Source of the DNA: Metarhizobium sp964253915
GTDB taxonomy: Bacteria > Pseudomonadota > Alphaproteobacteria > Rhizobiales > Rhizobiaceae
Assembly: GCF_964253915.1 (NCBI RefSeq)
Contig: NZ_CAXUSG020000006.1
Coordinates: forward strand, 124,001 to 188,000
DNA: 64,000 bases
Reading direction: 5' to 3'
Shown here: piece after piece, positions 53,551 through 62,552 of the stretch
Layout of the letters: each line of letters begins with the position of its first letter
Numbering within the stretch: the stretch's first letter is position 1
Translations under genes and position numbers: made by a program
The notes under the pieces: generated by a model
What the model saw: the letters and a program-made list of their open reading frames with translations, nothing else
Told to the model about the DNA's origin: nothing
Database searches by the model: none

Positions 53551-54341
53551 ACATGCAGCTGACGCAGACCATGGAGAAGGCATCGATGATGTCGATTGCG
53601 GGCAAAGTCATCCTCTACACCGGCGCCGCCGGCGGGCTGGGAACCGAAACGACGCTGAGCTTTTTGCGCGCCGGTGCCAAGGTCGTGGCCATCGACAACA
53701 ACCCGGAAAAGACGGCCGGGCTTCTCGAAGCCGCCACCCGCGAAAACCTGACGGGCCTGACGGTGAAGGCGATCGATCTCTCCAATCTGACCGCCCTGCG
53801 GCAAGAACTGGAAGCCGTGGCCAAGGAAGTCGGCGGCTTCGACGTCGTCATCAACAATGCGGCGATCTATCCCTCGAAACCCTTCGAGGACTATACGATC
53901 GAGGAAATGCAGGCGGTGCAGCGGGTCAATGTCGATGCCGGCATCGTCTGCGTGCAGGTGGCCTTGCCGCATATGCGCGCCAACAACTGGGGCCGCATCG
54001 TCAACATCGCCAGCGTCACCTTCTACGGCGGCTGGGCGAACCTTTCGCCCTACGTCCAGTCGAAGGGCGCGCTTGTCGGCCTGACCCGCGGCTGGGCGCG
54101 CGAATTCGGCGCCTACGGCATCACCGTCAACGCCATCTCGCCCGGCGCCTTCCCGACCGATGCGGAAAAGATCCATCCCGATCCGGAAGGTTATACGCGC
54201 CACGTGCTCGACCACCAGGCGGTGAAGCGTCGCGGCAGCCCCGCCGATATCGCCAATGCGCTGACCTTCCTGATTTCCGATGCCGCAGGTTTCATCACCG
54301 GCCAGACGCTGAACGTCGATGGCGGCTGGGTGATGCACTGA
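53547..54341 (+). CDS. Short-chain dehydrogenase/reductase
   Basis: A 264-residue NAD(P)-dependent oxidoreductase. TGAAGGLG gives the nucleotide-binding motif, NNAAIYPSKPF the stabilising NAG-like motif, a Ser lies in IASVTFYGG, and YVQSKGA provides Tyr-X3-Lys. The tail has the common TGQTLNVDGGWV. The start is taken as ATG 53547, which overlaps the previous stop; ATG 53586 or 53589, with GAGAAGG upstream, would give a more typical short N-terminus. Second dehydrogenase of the pathway, with an acidic AIDNN after strand 2 favouring NAD. Confidence 0.9.
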   Translation: MNMQLTQTMEKASMMSIAGKVILYTGAAGGLGTETTLSFLRAGAKVVAIDNNPEKTAGLLEAATRENLTGLTVKAIDLSNLTALRQELEAVAKEVGGFDVVINNAAIYPSKPFEDYTIEEMQAVQRVNVDAGIVCVQVALPHMRANNWGRIVNIASVTFYGGWANLSPYVQSKGALVGLTRGWAREFGAYGITVNAISPGAFPTDAEKIHPDPEGYTRHVLDHQAVKRRGSPADIANALTFLISDAAGFITGQTLNVDGGWVMH

Positions 54342-54371
54342 CCGTTCGTTCAATACAAGGACTTGAAAACA

Positions 54372-55565
54372 ATGGGTATTCTTAGCGGCTTCCGCGTTCT
54401 CGACTGCTCGATCGCGATGGCAGGACCGTTTGCGGCGCAGCGCCTCGGCGATCTCGGCGCCGATGTCGTCAAGGTCGAGCCGGTGACAGGCGAATGGCAG
54501 CGCCATGTCGCCGCCGGCGGCGCCGAAGGCAACAAGGTCAACGTCTCCTTCCTGTCGCTCAACCGCAACAAGCGGTCGCTGGCAATCGACCTGAAATCGC
54601 CCGAGGGCAAGGAAGTGCTGCTCGACCTCGTCAAGACCGCCGACGTCTTCCTGCAGAACTACCGTCCCGGCGTCGCGAAACGCCTCGGCGTCGATTACGA
54701 AACCCTGTCGAAGCTCAACCCGCGCCTCGTCTATGTCTCGATGTCCGGTTATGGCGAGGACGGTCCTTATGTCCACCGCCCCGGCCAGGATCTCGTGCTG
54801 CAGGGCATGTCGGGCGCGATGCTGTCGGCCGGTCGCGAAGGCGAGGCGCCGACGGCAGCGGGTCAATATCTGGTGGACGCCATCACCGCCTACACCGCCT
54901 TCGAAGGCGCACTGGCAGCGCTCTTCCACCGCGAGCGCACCGGCGAAGGCCAGCTCGTGCAGGTCAACATGCTGGATGCGATCACCACCATCCAGATGCA
55001 GGAGCTTTCGGTCTACACCGTCGGCCACAAGCCGCAGACACGCTCCGCCGAGCCGCATGCGCATGTCTACATCCGCGCCCCCTACGGCGCTTTCGCCACC
55101 AGCGACGGTTTCATCATCGTCGCCTTCCCGAAGCTGAAGACGCTCGGCGAGGTGATCGGCGAGGACAGTTTCCTCACCATGGTCGACGAAGTCGATACCT
55201 GGTCGCGCCGTGACGAGATTTTCGCCAAGACCCGCGAAAAGCTGAAGACCAAGACCTCCGAGGAGTGGCTGGCACTGCTGCGCGCCGCCGATATCTGGTG
55301 CGGTCCCGTCTATGGATATGCCGATCTCGTCGAGGACGAGCAGATCAAGCACAACGGCACCTTCGTCGAATACGAACACCCAACCGAAGGCCTGGTGAAG
55401 ACGCCGGGCTTCCCGATCAAGTTCTCGAAGACGCCCTCCGTCGTCGAGCGCGGCGCACCCGTCACCGGCCAGCACACCCGCGATATCCTGCGCGAGGCCG
55501 GTTACGACGACGCCCGCATCGACGCTTTGGAAAAGGCGGGCGCCATCGCCTCGGGAGAGATCTGA
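54372..55565 (+). CDS. Family III CoA-transferase (CaiB/BaiF)
   Basis: Transfers CoA between carboxylic acids. The 397-residue protein has the family N-terminus (FRVLDCSIAMAGPFAAQRLG), DVVKVEPVTGEW, FLSLNRNKRSLAIDL and the nucleophilic aspartate at residue 169 (QYLVDAITAYTAFEG), the same number as in formyl-CoA transferase. Its presence in a sugar operon is unexpected: family III enzymes usually act on formate/oxalate, carnitine or aromatic acids. It is followed 2 bp later by a solute-binding-like gene and an enoyl-CoA hydratase gene, hinting that a sugar-derived acid is processed as a CoA thioester. Confidence 0.93.
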   Translation: MGILSGFRVLDCSIAMAGPFAAQRLGDLGADVVKVEPVTGEWQRHVAAGGAEGNKVNVSFLSLNRNKRSLAIDLKSPEGKEVLLDLVKTADVFLQNYRPGVAKRLGVDYETLSKLNPRLVYVSMSGYGEDGPYVHRPGQDLVLQGMSGAMLSAGREGEAPTAAGQYLVDAITAYTAFEGALAALFHRERTGEGQLVQVNMLDAITTIQMQELSVYTVGHKPQTRSAEPHAHVYIRAPYGAFATSDGFIIVAFPKLKTLGEVIGEDSFLTMVDEVDTWSRRDEIFAKTREKLKTKTSEEWLALLRAADIWCGPVYGYADLVEDEQIKHNGTFVEYEHPTEGLVKTPGFPIKFSKTPSVVERGAPVTGQHTRDILREAGYDDARIDALEKAGAIASGEI

Positions 55566-55567
55566 CC

Positions 55568-56713
55568 ATGCAACGCCTGAAAGCGCTGACGTGGGATCAT
55601 CCACGCGGCTACAATGCGCTGGCGGCGGCTGCCCAGCGCCCTGAACTGGCCGAATCCGGCCTTGCCATCCAGTGGGACAAGCAGCCGCTGGAAGGCTTCG
55701 AATCCCATCCGATCGCCGATCTCTGCGCCCGCTACGATCTCGTCGTCCTCGACCATCCGCATGTCGGCGAAGCCGTTGCCGGCGATTGCCTGCAGCCGCT
55801 GGAAGAGGTGTTCGGTGCCGAGGTGATCGCCGGGCTGGAGGCGGACAGTATCGGCCCATCGCTGCGCAGCTATCGTTTTGCCGGATCGCATTGGGCGCTG
55901 CCGCTCGATGCGGCGACGCAGGTCATGGCAGCACGCGCCGACCTGATCGACGGCATCCCGGTTCTCTGGGATGAGGTTGTTGCTCTTTCGGAAAAGACCG
56001 GCAAGGTCGCTCTGTCCCTGGCAGGCCCGCATGCAGCACTCTCTTTCCTCTCCATAGCCGCCGCCTTCGGCGAGCCGCCGGCGGAGAAGGATCCCGACCT
56101 GCTGGTCTCGCCGGAAACGGGCAGGGCGGTCTACGACCTGATGCTGCAGCTTGCGGCGAAAAGCCCGCTGTCAGTCCGGGACAAGAACCCGATCGGCATC
56201 CTCGGCCACATGGCAACCCATGACGACGTGGTGCTCTGCCCGCTCGTCTATGGTTATGTGAACTACGCCGCACCGCACGCCGGCCAGCCCATCGCCTTCC
56301 ACAATGCCCCGCGAAAAACCGTCGGCGACAGGCCGGGCTCGACGCTTGGCGGCACTGGCATCGGCATTTCGCGCCGCTGCAGCGTGACGCCGGAATTGCG
56401 TCGGCACCTGCTCTGGCTGATGGGCACCGACGCGCAGATCGGCTTCATTCCCGGCCACGAAGGCCAGCCGTCCCGGCGAGAGGCCTGGCACGATGCCGGC
56501 GTCAACGGCCGCTGGGGCGATTTTTACCAAAACACCGCCGATACGCTGGAGCAGGCCTATGTGCGCCCGCGCCACAACGGCTACATCGCCTTCCAGGGCG
56601 CAGCTTCGGCGCTTCTCCGCCAGGCATTCGAGGAACGGGCGGCGGCAGATGCCGTGCTCGACCGCCTGCAGGCACTTTATACCGACCATCGCGGCGCCGG
56701 TGGCGAAAGGTAG
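55568..56713 (+). CDS. Solute-binding-protein-like protein without signal peptide
   Basis: A 381-residue protein resembling the type-2 extracellular solute-binding fold of carbohydrate importers: ALTWDHPRGYNALAAAAQRP, DLVVLDHPHVGEAVAGDCLQ (as in binding proteins that point to DVV and a hinge), WALPLDAATQVMAARADLID and GGTGIGISRRCS. The N-terminus (MQRLKALTWDH) is not a signal peptide, so the protein should stay in the cytoplasm. It sits between a CoA-transferase and an enoyl-CoA hydratase gene. It may have been recruited as an intracellular ligand-binding or carrier protein. GGGAGAG precedes the ATG. Fold assignment moderate; function unknown. Confidence 0.65.
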   Translation: MQRLKALTWDHPRGYNALAAAAQRPELAESGLAIQWDKQPLEGFESHPIADLCARYDLVVLDHPHVGEAVAGDCLQPLEEVFGAEVIAGLEADSIGPSLRSYRFAGSHWALPLDAATQVMAARADLIDGIPVLWDEVVALSEKTGKVALSLAGPHAALSFLSIAAAFGEPPAEKDPDLLVSPETGRAVYDLMLQLAAKSPLSVRDKNPIGILGHMATHDDVVLCPLVYGYVNYAAPHAGQPIAFHNAPRKTVGDRPGSTLGGTGIGISRRCSVTPELRRHLLWLMGTDAQIGFIPGHEGQPSRREAWHDAGVNGRWGDFYQNTADTLEQAYVRPRHNGYIAFQGAASALLRQAFEERAAADAVLDRLQALYTDHRGAGGER

Positions 56714-56720
56714 GATAACA

Positions 56721-57491
56721 ATGACCGAAGACATCCTCTTCACCATCGACGGCGCGGTTGCGACGATCACCCTCAACCGGCCGCAAAAACTTAACGCCGT
56801 CACGCCTGACATGGCCGACGCCATCGTTGCGGCCGTCGAGACCTGCAACGACAGCGACACGATCCGCTGCGTCATCCTGACGGGTGCGGGCGAACGCGCC
56901 TTCTGCGCCGGTTCGGATATCCGCGAACTCGATACCTACGAGACCCCCTGGCAGTTCCGCAACCGCCCCGACTATTGCGACGCTTTTCGCGCACTGCTGA
57001 AGCCGACCATCTGCGCCGTCAACGGTTATGCCTTCGGCGGCGGGCTGGAGACGGCGATGTCCTGCGACATCCGCATCGCGTCCGACAACGCCCAGTTCGC
57101 CGCTCCCGAGATCAAGCTCGGCTGGATCGGCGGCGGCGGCATGGCGGCGCATCTGATGCATTCCATCGGCGCCTCCAATGCCGCGCTGATGCTGATGACC
57201 GGCGATCCGATCCCGGCCGACAAGGCGCTCGCCTGGGGCCTCGTCAGCGAGGTCGTGCCGCAGGCAGACCTGCTCTCGCGTGCCCGCGCCATTGCCGAGG
57301 TGATCGCTGCCCGCGCGCCGATTGCGGCGGAAACCGCCAAGCTCAACCTCAAGGCCGCCAGCTCGATGCCGCTCGAAAAGGCGATCGAATACGAACGCGA
57401 CCTGCAGACCATCTGCTTTGCCACCGCCGACGCAGCCGAGGGCAGGGCCGCCTTCAAGGAAAAGCGCGCGCCCGTTTTCAAGCGGCGCTGA
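56721..57491 (+). CDS. Enoyl-CoA hydratase/isomerase (crotonase) family
   Basis: A 256-residue crotonase. The oxyanion-hole segments are FCAGSDIREL and NGYAFGGGLETAMSC; both hydratase glutamates are present, Glu110 and Glu130 (AAPEIKLGW). Where most hydratases read TIPGAGG the sequence is WIGGGGM, suggesting altered substrate binding. It adds or removes water from an acyl-CoA, probably the thioester made by the CoA-transferase two genes upstream. The gene starts 7 bp after the preceding stop with AGGA upstream. A small hairpin follows 19 nt after its stop. Confidence 0.92.
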   Translation: MTEDILFTIDGAVATITLNRPQKLNAVTPDMADAIVAAVETCNDSDTIRCVILTGAGERAFCAGSDIRELDTYETPWQFRNRPDYCDAFRALLKPTICAVNGYAFGGGLETAMSCDIRIASDNAQFAAPEIKLGWIGGGGMAAHLMHSIGASNAALMLMTGDPIPADKALAWGLVSEVVPQADLLSRARAIAEVIAARAPIAAETAKLNLKAASSMPLEKAIEYERDLQTICFATADAAEGRAAFKEKRAPVFKRR

Positions 57492-57510
57492 GGCTGGTTT
57501 CAGCTGTGTG

Positions 57511-57583
57511 GGCGCGCTATGGTCGCGCCCAAAGCAATTCCGGGAAAACTGCGCTGCGGTTTTGCATTCGGCATTGCGAAAAA
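57511..57583 (+). terminator. Hairpin and degenerate repeat after the hydratase gene
   Basis: GGGCGCG (57511-57517) pairs with CGCGCCC (57525-57531). Immediately after it, GCAATTCC (57535-57542) and later GCATTGC form a decayed relative of the 44-bp repeat. There is no T-run, so transcription probably continues at lower level into the dehydratase-like and aldehyde dehydrogenase genes. Confidence 0.55.
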
Positions 57584-57612
57584 ACGAAAGAATTTCAGGG
57601 AGCACTCATTTC

Positions 57613-58764
57613 ATGTCGTCATCCGATTTCGCCAAGGCCGGAACCTTCGTCGGTCGCGTCTGGGACCCGAAGGTCGAAGGTCCGCTGCTTGTCGCCATCC
57701 GCGGCAACGATGTCGTCGACATCACCTCGAAGGCCGTGCCGACGATGCGCGACCTGCTTGAGCTGGAAGACCCCGCAGCCTATGTCGCCAAGGCGACCGG
57801 CCCTGTCGTCGCCAGCCTGGCCGATCTCCTTGCTGCCAAAGCCGGCGCACTCGATACGGCGGCACTGCACCTCATCGCGCCGAACGACCTGCAGTCCGTC
57901 AAGGCCTGCGGCGTGACCTTCGCCCGTTCGATGATCGAACGCGTCATCGAGGAGCGCGCCGCCGGCAATCCGGATCTCGCCGTCAAGATCCGCGAAAAAG
58001 TGACCGAGATCATCGGCGACAGCCTGCGCAACCTCAAGGCCGGTTCGCCGGAGGCCGCCAAGGTCAAGGAAGCGCTGATCGAGGAAGGTGTCTGGTCGCA
58101 ATATCTGGAAGTCGGTATCGGCCCGGATGCGGAAGTGTTTTCCAAGGCGCAGGTGCTCTCGTCGGTCGGTTATGCCGCCGATGTCGGCCTGCATCCGATC
58201 TCCAAGTGGAACAATCCCGAGCCGGAAATCGTGCTTGCCGTCAATTCGAAGGGCGTGGTGCAGGGCGCCACGCTCGGCAACGACGTCAACCTGCGCGACG
58301 TCGAAGGCCGCTCGGCCCTACTGCTCGGCAAGGCGAAGGACAACAACGCCTCCTGCTCGATCGGCCCGTTCATCCGCCTGTTCGATGCCAGCTATTCGAT
58401 CGACGACGTCCGCAATGCCGATCTCAGCCTGACGGTCGAGGGCGAGGACGGTTTCGTGCTGCACGGCAAGAGCTCGATGAAGGAAATCAGCCGCGATCCG
58501 CTGGATCTCGTTTCCCAGACCATCGGCCGCCATCACCAGTATCCTGATGGCTTCATGCTGTTCATGGGCACGCTGTTTGCACCCACGGAAGACCGTGATA
58601 CCAAGGGTCAGGGTTTCACCCACAAGGTCGGGGATATCGTGACGATTTCCAACGACCTCTTGGGTTCCCTGACCAACCGTGTGCGGCTTTCCACGGAGTG
58701 CGCTCCATGGACGTTCGGCGCATCCCAGCTCATGCGCAACCTCGCCGCTCGTCAGCTTATCTAA
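57613..58764 (+). CDS. 2-keto-3-deoxypentonate dehydratase-like (fumarylacetoacetate hydrolase superfamily)
   Basis: Likely converts 2-keto-3-deoxy-pentonate to alpha-ketoglutarate semialdehyde, the step done by XylX in the Weimberg pathway. The 383-residue protein has the superfamily metal site: Glu203 and Glu205 in NPEPEIVLAV and Asp224 in GNDVNLRD. AGTFVGRVW at the N-terminus and TECAPWTFGASQLMRNLA at the end fit the XylX-type branch, longer than simple acylpyruvate hydrolases. GGGAG lies about 9 nt before the ATG. The next gene encodes the expected semialdehyde dehydrogenase, which strongly supports the call. Confidence 0.88.
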   Translation: MSSSDFAKAGTFVGRVWDPKVEGPLLVAIRGNDVVDITSKAVPTMRDLLELEDPAAYVAKATGPVVASLADLLAAKAGALDTAALHLIAPNDLQSVKACGVTFARSMIERVIEERAAGNPDLAVKIREKVTEIIGDSLRNLKAGSPEAAKVKEALIEEGVWSQYLEVGIGPDAEVFSKAQVLSSVGYAADVGLHPISKWNNPEPEIVLAVNSKGVVQGATLGNDVNLRDVEGRSALLLGKAKDNNASCSIGPFIRLFDASYSIDDVRNADLSLTVEGEDGFVLHGKSSMKEISRDPLDLVSQTIGRHHQYPDGFMLFMGTLFAPTEDRDTKGQGFTHKVGDIVTISNDLLGSLTNRVRLSTECAPWTFGASQLMRNLAARQLI

Positions 58765-58782
58765 TTCGATCGGAAAGACATT

Positions 58783-60216
58783 ATGACCATCCATCAGAAC
58801 CTGATCGCCGGTGAATGGACCGGCGTGGATGCCAGCGACAACATCAACCCGTCGGATACCAACGATGTGGTGGGCCGTTATGCGCGCGCATCGGCCGCCG
58901 ACGTCGCCCAGGCGATCGCCGCCGCCAAGGCCGCCTTCCCGGCCTGGTCGCGTTCCGGCATCCTGGAGCGCCATGCGATCCTGAAGAAGGCCTCCGACGA
59001 GATCATCGCCCGCAAGGAAGAGCTGGGCCGCCTGCTCGCCCGCGAAGAAGGCAAGACCCTGCCCGAAGCCATCGGCGAAACCATCCGCGCCGGCCAGATC
59101 TTCGATTTCTTCGCCGGTGAATGCCTGCGCCTCGCCGGCGAGGTGCTGCCCTCGGTGCGTCCCAACATCGGCGTCGAGATCACCCGCGAGCCGCTCGGCG
59201 TCATCGGCATCATCACGCCGTGGAATTTCCCGATCGCCATCCCGGCCTGGAAGATCGCCCCGGCGCTTGCCTACGGCAACACCATCGTCTTCAAGCCCGC
59301 CGACCTCGTGCCCGGCTGCGCCTGGGCCATCGTCGACATCCTCCACCGCGCCGGCCTGCCCAAGGGCGTGCTCAACCTCGTCATGGGCAAGGGCTCGGTC
59401 GTCGGCCAGGCGATGCTCGACAGCCCGGATCTCGCCGGCATCACCTTTACCGGCTCCACCGGCACCGGCAAGCGTGTCGCCCTTGCTTCCATCGAGCATA
59501 ACCGCAAGTTCCAGCTGGAAATGGGCGGCAAGAACCCGATGATCGTTCTCGACGATGCCGACCTGACCGTCGCCGTCGAAGCGGCTGCCAACTCCGGCTT
59601 CTTCTCCACCGGCCAGCGCTGCACGGCATCATCGCGGCTGATCGTCACCGAAGGCATCCACGACAAGTTCGTCGCCGCCCTCACCGAAAAGCTGAAGACG
59701 CTGACCGTCGACAACGCCCTGAAGGCCGGCACGCATATCGGCCCGGTGGTCGACGAAAAGCAGCTGAAGACGGACACCGACTATATCGAAATCGGCAAGT
59801 CGGAAGGCGCCAAGCTCGCCTTCGGCGGTGAACTGGTGAAGAACGAGACGCCCGGCTTCTACCTGCAGCCGACGCTGTTCACCGAAGCGACCAACAGCAT
59901 GCGCATTTCGCGTGAAGAGATTTTTGGCCCGGTCGCCGCCGTCATCCGCGTCAAGGATTACGACGAGGCGCTTGCCGTTGCCAACGATACGCCGTTCGGC
60001 CTGTCGGCCGGCATCGCCACGACGAGCCTCAAGCATGCGACGCACTTCAAGCGCAACAGCGAAGCCGGCATGGTGATGGTCAACCTGCCGACCGCCGGCG
60101 TCGATTTCCATGTGCCGTTCGGCGGCCGCAAGGGTTCCTCCTTCGGTCCGCGCGAGCAGGGCAAGTATGCGAGCGAGTTCTTTACAACCGTCAAGACCGC
60201 TTACACGCTGGCCTGA
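58783..60216 (+). CDS. Alpha-ketoglutarate semialdehyde dehydrogenase (NAD(P)-dependent ALDH)
   Basis: Oxidises 2,5-dioxopentanoate to 2-oxoglutarate, feeding the TCA cycle. The 477-residue aldehyde dehydrogenase has Asn148 (PWNFP), Lys171 (VFKPAD), Glu246 (LEMGGKNP) and the nucleophile Cys280 (GQRCTAS), all in the usual places. Its sequence pattern (SRSGILERHAILKKASDEI, VDFHVPFGGRKGSSFGPREQ) is that of the semialdehyde dehydrogenases of oxidative pentose and hydroxyproline pathways. It is the last gene of the operon; a strong terminator begins 7 nt after the stop. Confidence 0.92.
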   Translation: MTIHQNLIAGEWTGVDASDNINPSDTNDVVGRYARASAADVAQAIAAAKAAFPAWSRSGILERHAILKKASDEIIARKEELGRLLAREEGKTLPEAIGETIRAGQIFDFFAGECLRLAGEVLPSVRPNIGVEITREPLGVIGIITPWNFPIAIPAWKIAPALAYGNTIVFKPADLVPGCAWAIVDILHRAGLPKGVLNLVMGKGSVVGQAMLDSPDLAGITFTGSTGTGKRVALASIEHNRKFQLEMGGKNPMIVLDDADLTVAVEAAANSGFFSTGQRCTASSRLIVTEGIHDKFVAALTEKLKTLTVDNALKAGTHIGPVVDEKQLKTDTDYIEIGKSEGAKLAFGGELVKNETPGFYLQPTLFTEATNSMRISREEIFGPVAAVIRVKDYDEALAVANDTPFGLSAGIATTSLKHATHFKRNSEAGMVMVNLPTAGVDFHVPFGGRKGSSFGPREQGKYASEFFTTVKTAYTLA

Positions 60217-60223
60217 TCCATCG

Positions 60224-60258
60224 GCGGGGAGGGGGAAAACCCTCCCCGCAAAATTTTC
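60224..60258 (+). terminator. Operon terminator
   Basis: GCGGGGAGGG (60224-60233) pairs perfectly with CCCTCCCCGC (60240-60249) around GGAAAA and is followed by AAAATTTT. It closes the operon that starts at 44410. Confidence 0.9.
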
Positions 60259-60321
60259 AAAAAAGCTCAATTCCTTCGTGGCGTTAACGACCGTTTCATT
60301 GTCGTTGCGCAACAATGAACC

Positions 60322-61071
60322 ATGGGCAGGATCTTTCGGAAATCTATCATCGTCACAGTCGTCTCCATCGTCGCATCGATCGGGGCGATGGCGGCTTTCG
60401 GTGTCGAAATTTCCGGCATGACCTTATGGATGCCGATCGCCTGCAGCCTGTTATGCGCCTTTCCGGGGAGTTTCTGGAATTTTTACCAGCAGGAGAGGCT
60501 GCGCAGGCTCAATCGTGAGTTAAAGATTGCCCATGCCTCCCTGGCCGCTGCCAATGCGACCCTGGAGCAAAAGGCGAGCAGCGATGCCATGACCGGCTTC
60601 CTCAATCGGGAAGCGTTCCTTTCCGCGATCGAACGGGCGCACCAAAATGGCAGCCGGGGCGCCCTGCTGATGGTCGATGCGGACCACTTCAAGCAGGTGA
60701 ACGATGCCTACGGACACCTCACCGGCGACGATGCCCTGATGATGATCGCGTCGGCGATCCGTGGCTCGCTTCGCGAAACCGATCAGGTCGGCCGGATCGG
60801 CGGCGAGGAATTCTGTGTTTTCCTCAAGGGAGCCAGCCTCAAGGTTGCCACCGACATTGCCGAACAGTTGCGACAGCGGGTGGAAAAGCTGGTCTTCGTA
60901 CCCTCTCAAGGTAAGCGTCATGCGCTCACCGTCAGCATTGGCGGTGAAGTCTGCCGGCCGGGCACCGCCATCATGGAAGCGATGCGCGAAGCCGACCGGC
61001 GGCTGTATGCGGCCAAACACGGTGGCCGCAATCGTGTCGTCATGCCGGAAATCGCCACCCAGGCGGCCTGA
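60322..61071 (+). CDS. Membrane-anchored diguanylate cyclase (GGDEF)
   Basis: Makes cyclic di-GMP. The 249-residue protein has two N-terminal TM helices (about 8-27 and 34-52), a short coiled linker (LRRLNRELKIAHASLAAANA) and a complete GGDEF domain with the active-site GGEEF at residues 160-164. The inhibitory RxxD site is present as RETD (151-154), five residues upstream, so product inhibition is expected. No sensory domain is recognisable beyond the membrane part. The ribosome-binding site is weak. It appears to be a single-gene unit between two terminators. Confidence 0.93.
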   Translation: MGRIFRKSIIVTVVSIVASIGAMAAFGVEISGMTLWMPIACSLLCAFPGSFWNFYQQERLRRLNRELKIAHASLAAANATLEQKASSDAMTGFLNREAFLSAIERAHQNGSRGALLMVDADHFKQVNDAYGHLTGDDALMMIASAIRGSLRETDQVGRIGGEEFCVFLKGASLKVATDIAEQLRQRVEKLVFVPSQGKRHALTVSIGGEVCRPGTAIMEAMREADRRLYAAKHGGRNRVVMPEIATQAA

Positions 61072-61169
61072 AAACGCATGCCTGCTTGCCGGCGCCGCCG
61101 GCATTTCGGCGTCGAGCGTGCCGTGAGATTGCAAGGCAATATAATCCAATTTTTAGGCAGTCCAGAGAA

Positions 61170-61270
61170 TTGACTAAAACCCAGCCATGTTCTAGCCTTG
61201 CTTTCGAAATCGGCAAAAGCTGCCAACGGCAATAGGGCCCCGACACCGCAAACGCGGTTTGGGGCTTTTT
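61170..61270 (+). promoter_or_regulatory. Promoter and leader attenuator of the AmiC/AmiR-like operon
   Basis: The 323-bp gap 61072-61394 holds TTGACT (61170-61175) and TAGCCT (61193-61198) 17 bp apart. The predicted leader then carries a small hairpin GGCA/TGCC (61212-61215, 61221-61224) and a terminator: GCCCC...CCGC (61237-61249) pairing with GCGG...GGGGC (61254-61265), followed by TTTTT (61266-61270). The first gene starts 125 nt further on. Because the operon encodes an ANTAR RNA-binding protein, the terminator is probably an attenuator released by it. The rest of the gap shows no gene. Confidence 0.7.
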
Positions 61271-61394
61271 GCGTTTCTGGTACGCTAAGAAGCCGTCGAT
61301 AAAAAAGGGAACCGAACTTGGCGATGAGGCTGGATACGGCATTGATGGATTTCGCAACGCCTTTTCAGGCGTGCGGACGACAGGTGCCGGGCCG

Positions 61395-62552
61395 ATGACC
61401 CGCCAAACCATTCCGGTCTCCATCCTCTATTCGACCACCGGCTCCTATGCCAGCCTCGGCCGCGAGGCGCTGGCCGGCGCCATGGCGGCAATCTCGGAGG
61501 TCAATTCCGATGCCGCCCTTTCGTTCCGGATCGAGCCGCGGATCGACGATCCCGCCGGCCGGGCGGAACGGTATGCACTGCTGTCCGACGCCGCGATCCG
61601 CGACCACGGCTGTCGCCACATCATCGGCACGATCACCTCCTGGAGCCGCAAGGACGTGCTGCCGGTCGTCGAGCGCCGCGGCGCGCTGCTGTGGTACGGT
61701 TTTCCCTATGAGGGTTACGAGGCGAGCGAGAGCGCCATCTATCTCGGCGCCTGTCCGAACCAGCATCTGCTGCCGCTGTTCGATCACATGCTGCCCCGCT
61801 ACGGCCAGCGGCCCTTCATCATCGGCTCCAATTACATCTGGGGCTGGGAAATCAACCGGCTTGCCCGCGAAGTCACCGAAGCGGCCGGCGGGCAGGTGGT
61901 GGCTGAACGCTTCGTGCCGCTCGGCTCGACCGAAATCGAGCACCTGATCGCCGAGATCCATCAGAAACAGCCGGATTTCGTGCTCTGCAACCTCGTCGGC
62001 GAATCCGCCACGGCCTTTTTCGACGCTTATCACGCCCGCCGTGAAAGCACGCCGATGCCGACCATCGCCACCTGCAATGTCACCGAACTGGAACTCGAGA
62101 ACCTGAACACGCCGGCCCGGGCGGGGCATATCTCGACATCCATCTACTTCGACGATCTCGATACGCCGGAAAACCGCGATTTCAAGGCACGCATGGCCAT
62201 GCGGCACGGCCAGGACCGGCGGCTGACCACCTCCTTCGTCGGCGCCTACATGAGCGTCTCCATCCTGGCCCGCGCCATCGCCGATGCCGCCACCGATGCG
62301 CCGGATGCCATCCGCGGTGCCGTCACCTCGCGGCTCTTCGACACGCCGATCGGTCAGGTCGGCATCGATCCGCGCACACAGCACGCCACCTTGCGGCCGC
62401 ACCTGGCATTTTCGGACCGGAACGGCGAATTCCGCATCATCAGCAGCGCGCCGTCCGCCATCGAGGCCGATCCGTTTCTGGTCCACGCGCTTGGCAAACC
62501 TGCCGTCGGCACGGATACCGCCGCCGGAACGGTGCTGAAGGTGATCAAATGA
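61395..62552 (+). CDS. AmiC-like ligand sensor (periplasmic-binding-protein fold, cytoplasmic)
   Basis: A 385-residue protein of the amide/urea-binding group (PIPBP type 1). It begins MTRQTIPVSILYSTTGSYAS without a signal peptide, as in AmiC, the cytoplasmic amide sensor that holds AmiR inactive until ligand binds. SRKDVLPVVERRGALLWYGF, GACPNQHLLPLFDHMLP and GSNYIWGWEINRLAREV follow the AmiC/UrtA pattern. The stop overlaps the ATG of the ANTAR gene, the same order as amiC-amiR. ATG 61395 is used; an in-frame ATG at 61269 lies on the terminator T-run and was rejected. Confidence 0.85.
   Translation: MTRQTIPVSILYSTTGSYASLGREALAGAMAAISEVNSDAALSFRIEPRIDDPAGRAERYALLSDAAIRDHGCRHIIGTITSWSRKDVLPVVERRGALLWYGFPYEGYEASESAIYLGACPNQHLLPLFDHMLPRYGQRPFIIGSNYIWGWEINRLAREVTEAAGGQVVAERFVPLGSTEIEHLIAEIHQKQPDFVLCNLVGESATAFFDAYHARRESTPMPTIATCNVTELELENLNTPARAGHISTSIYFDDLDTPENRDFKARMAMRHGQDRRLTTSFVGAYMSVSILARAIADAATDAPDAIRGAVTSRLFDTPIGQVGIDPRTQHATLRPHLAFSDRNGEFRIISSAPSAIEADPFLVHALGKPAVGTDTAAGTVLKVIK

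Noticed and set aside
61269..61394. Longer start (ATG 61269) for the AmiC-like protein
   Set aside because: It lies on the T-run of the leader terminator and would add 42 residues unlike the family, whose members begin near the first beta strand.
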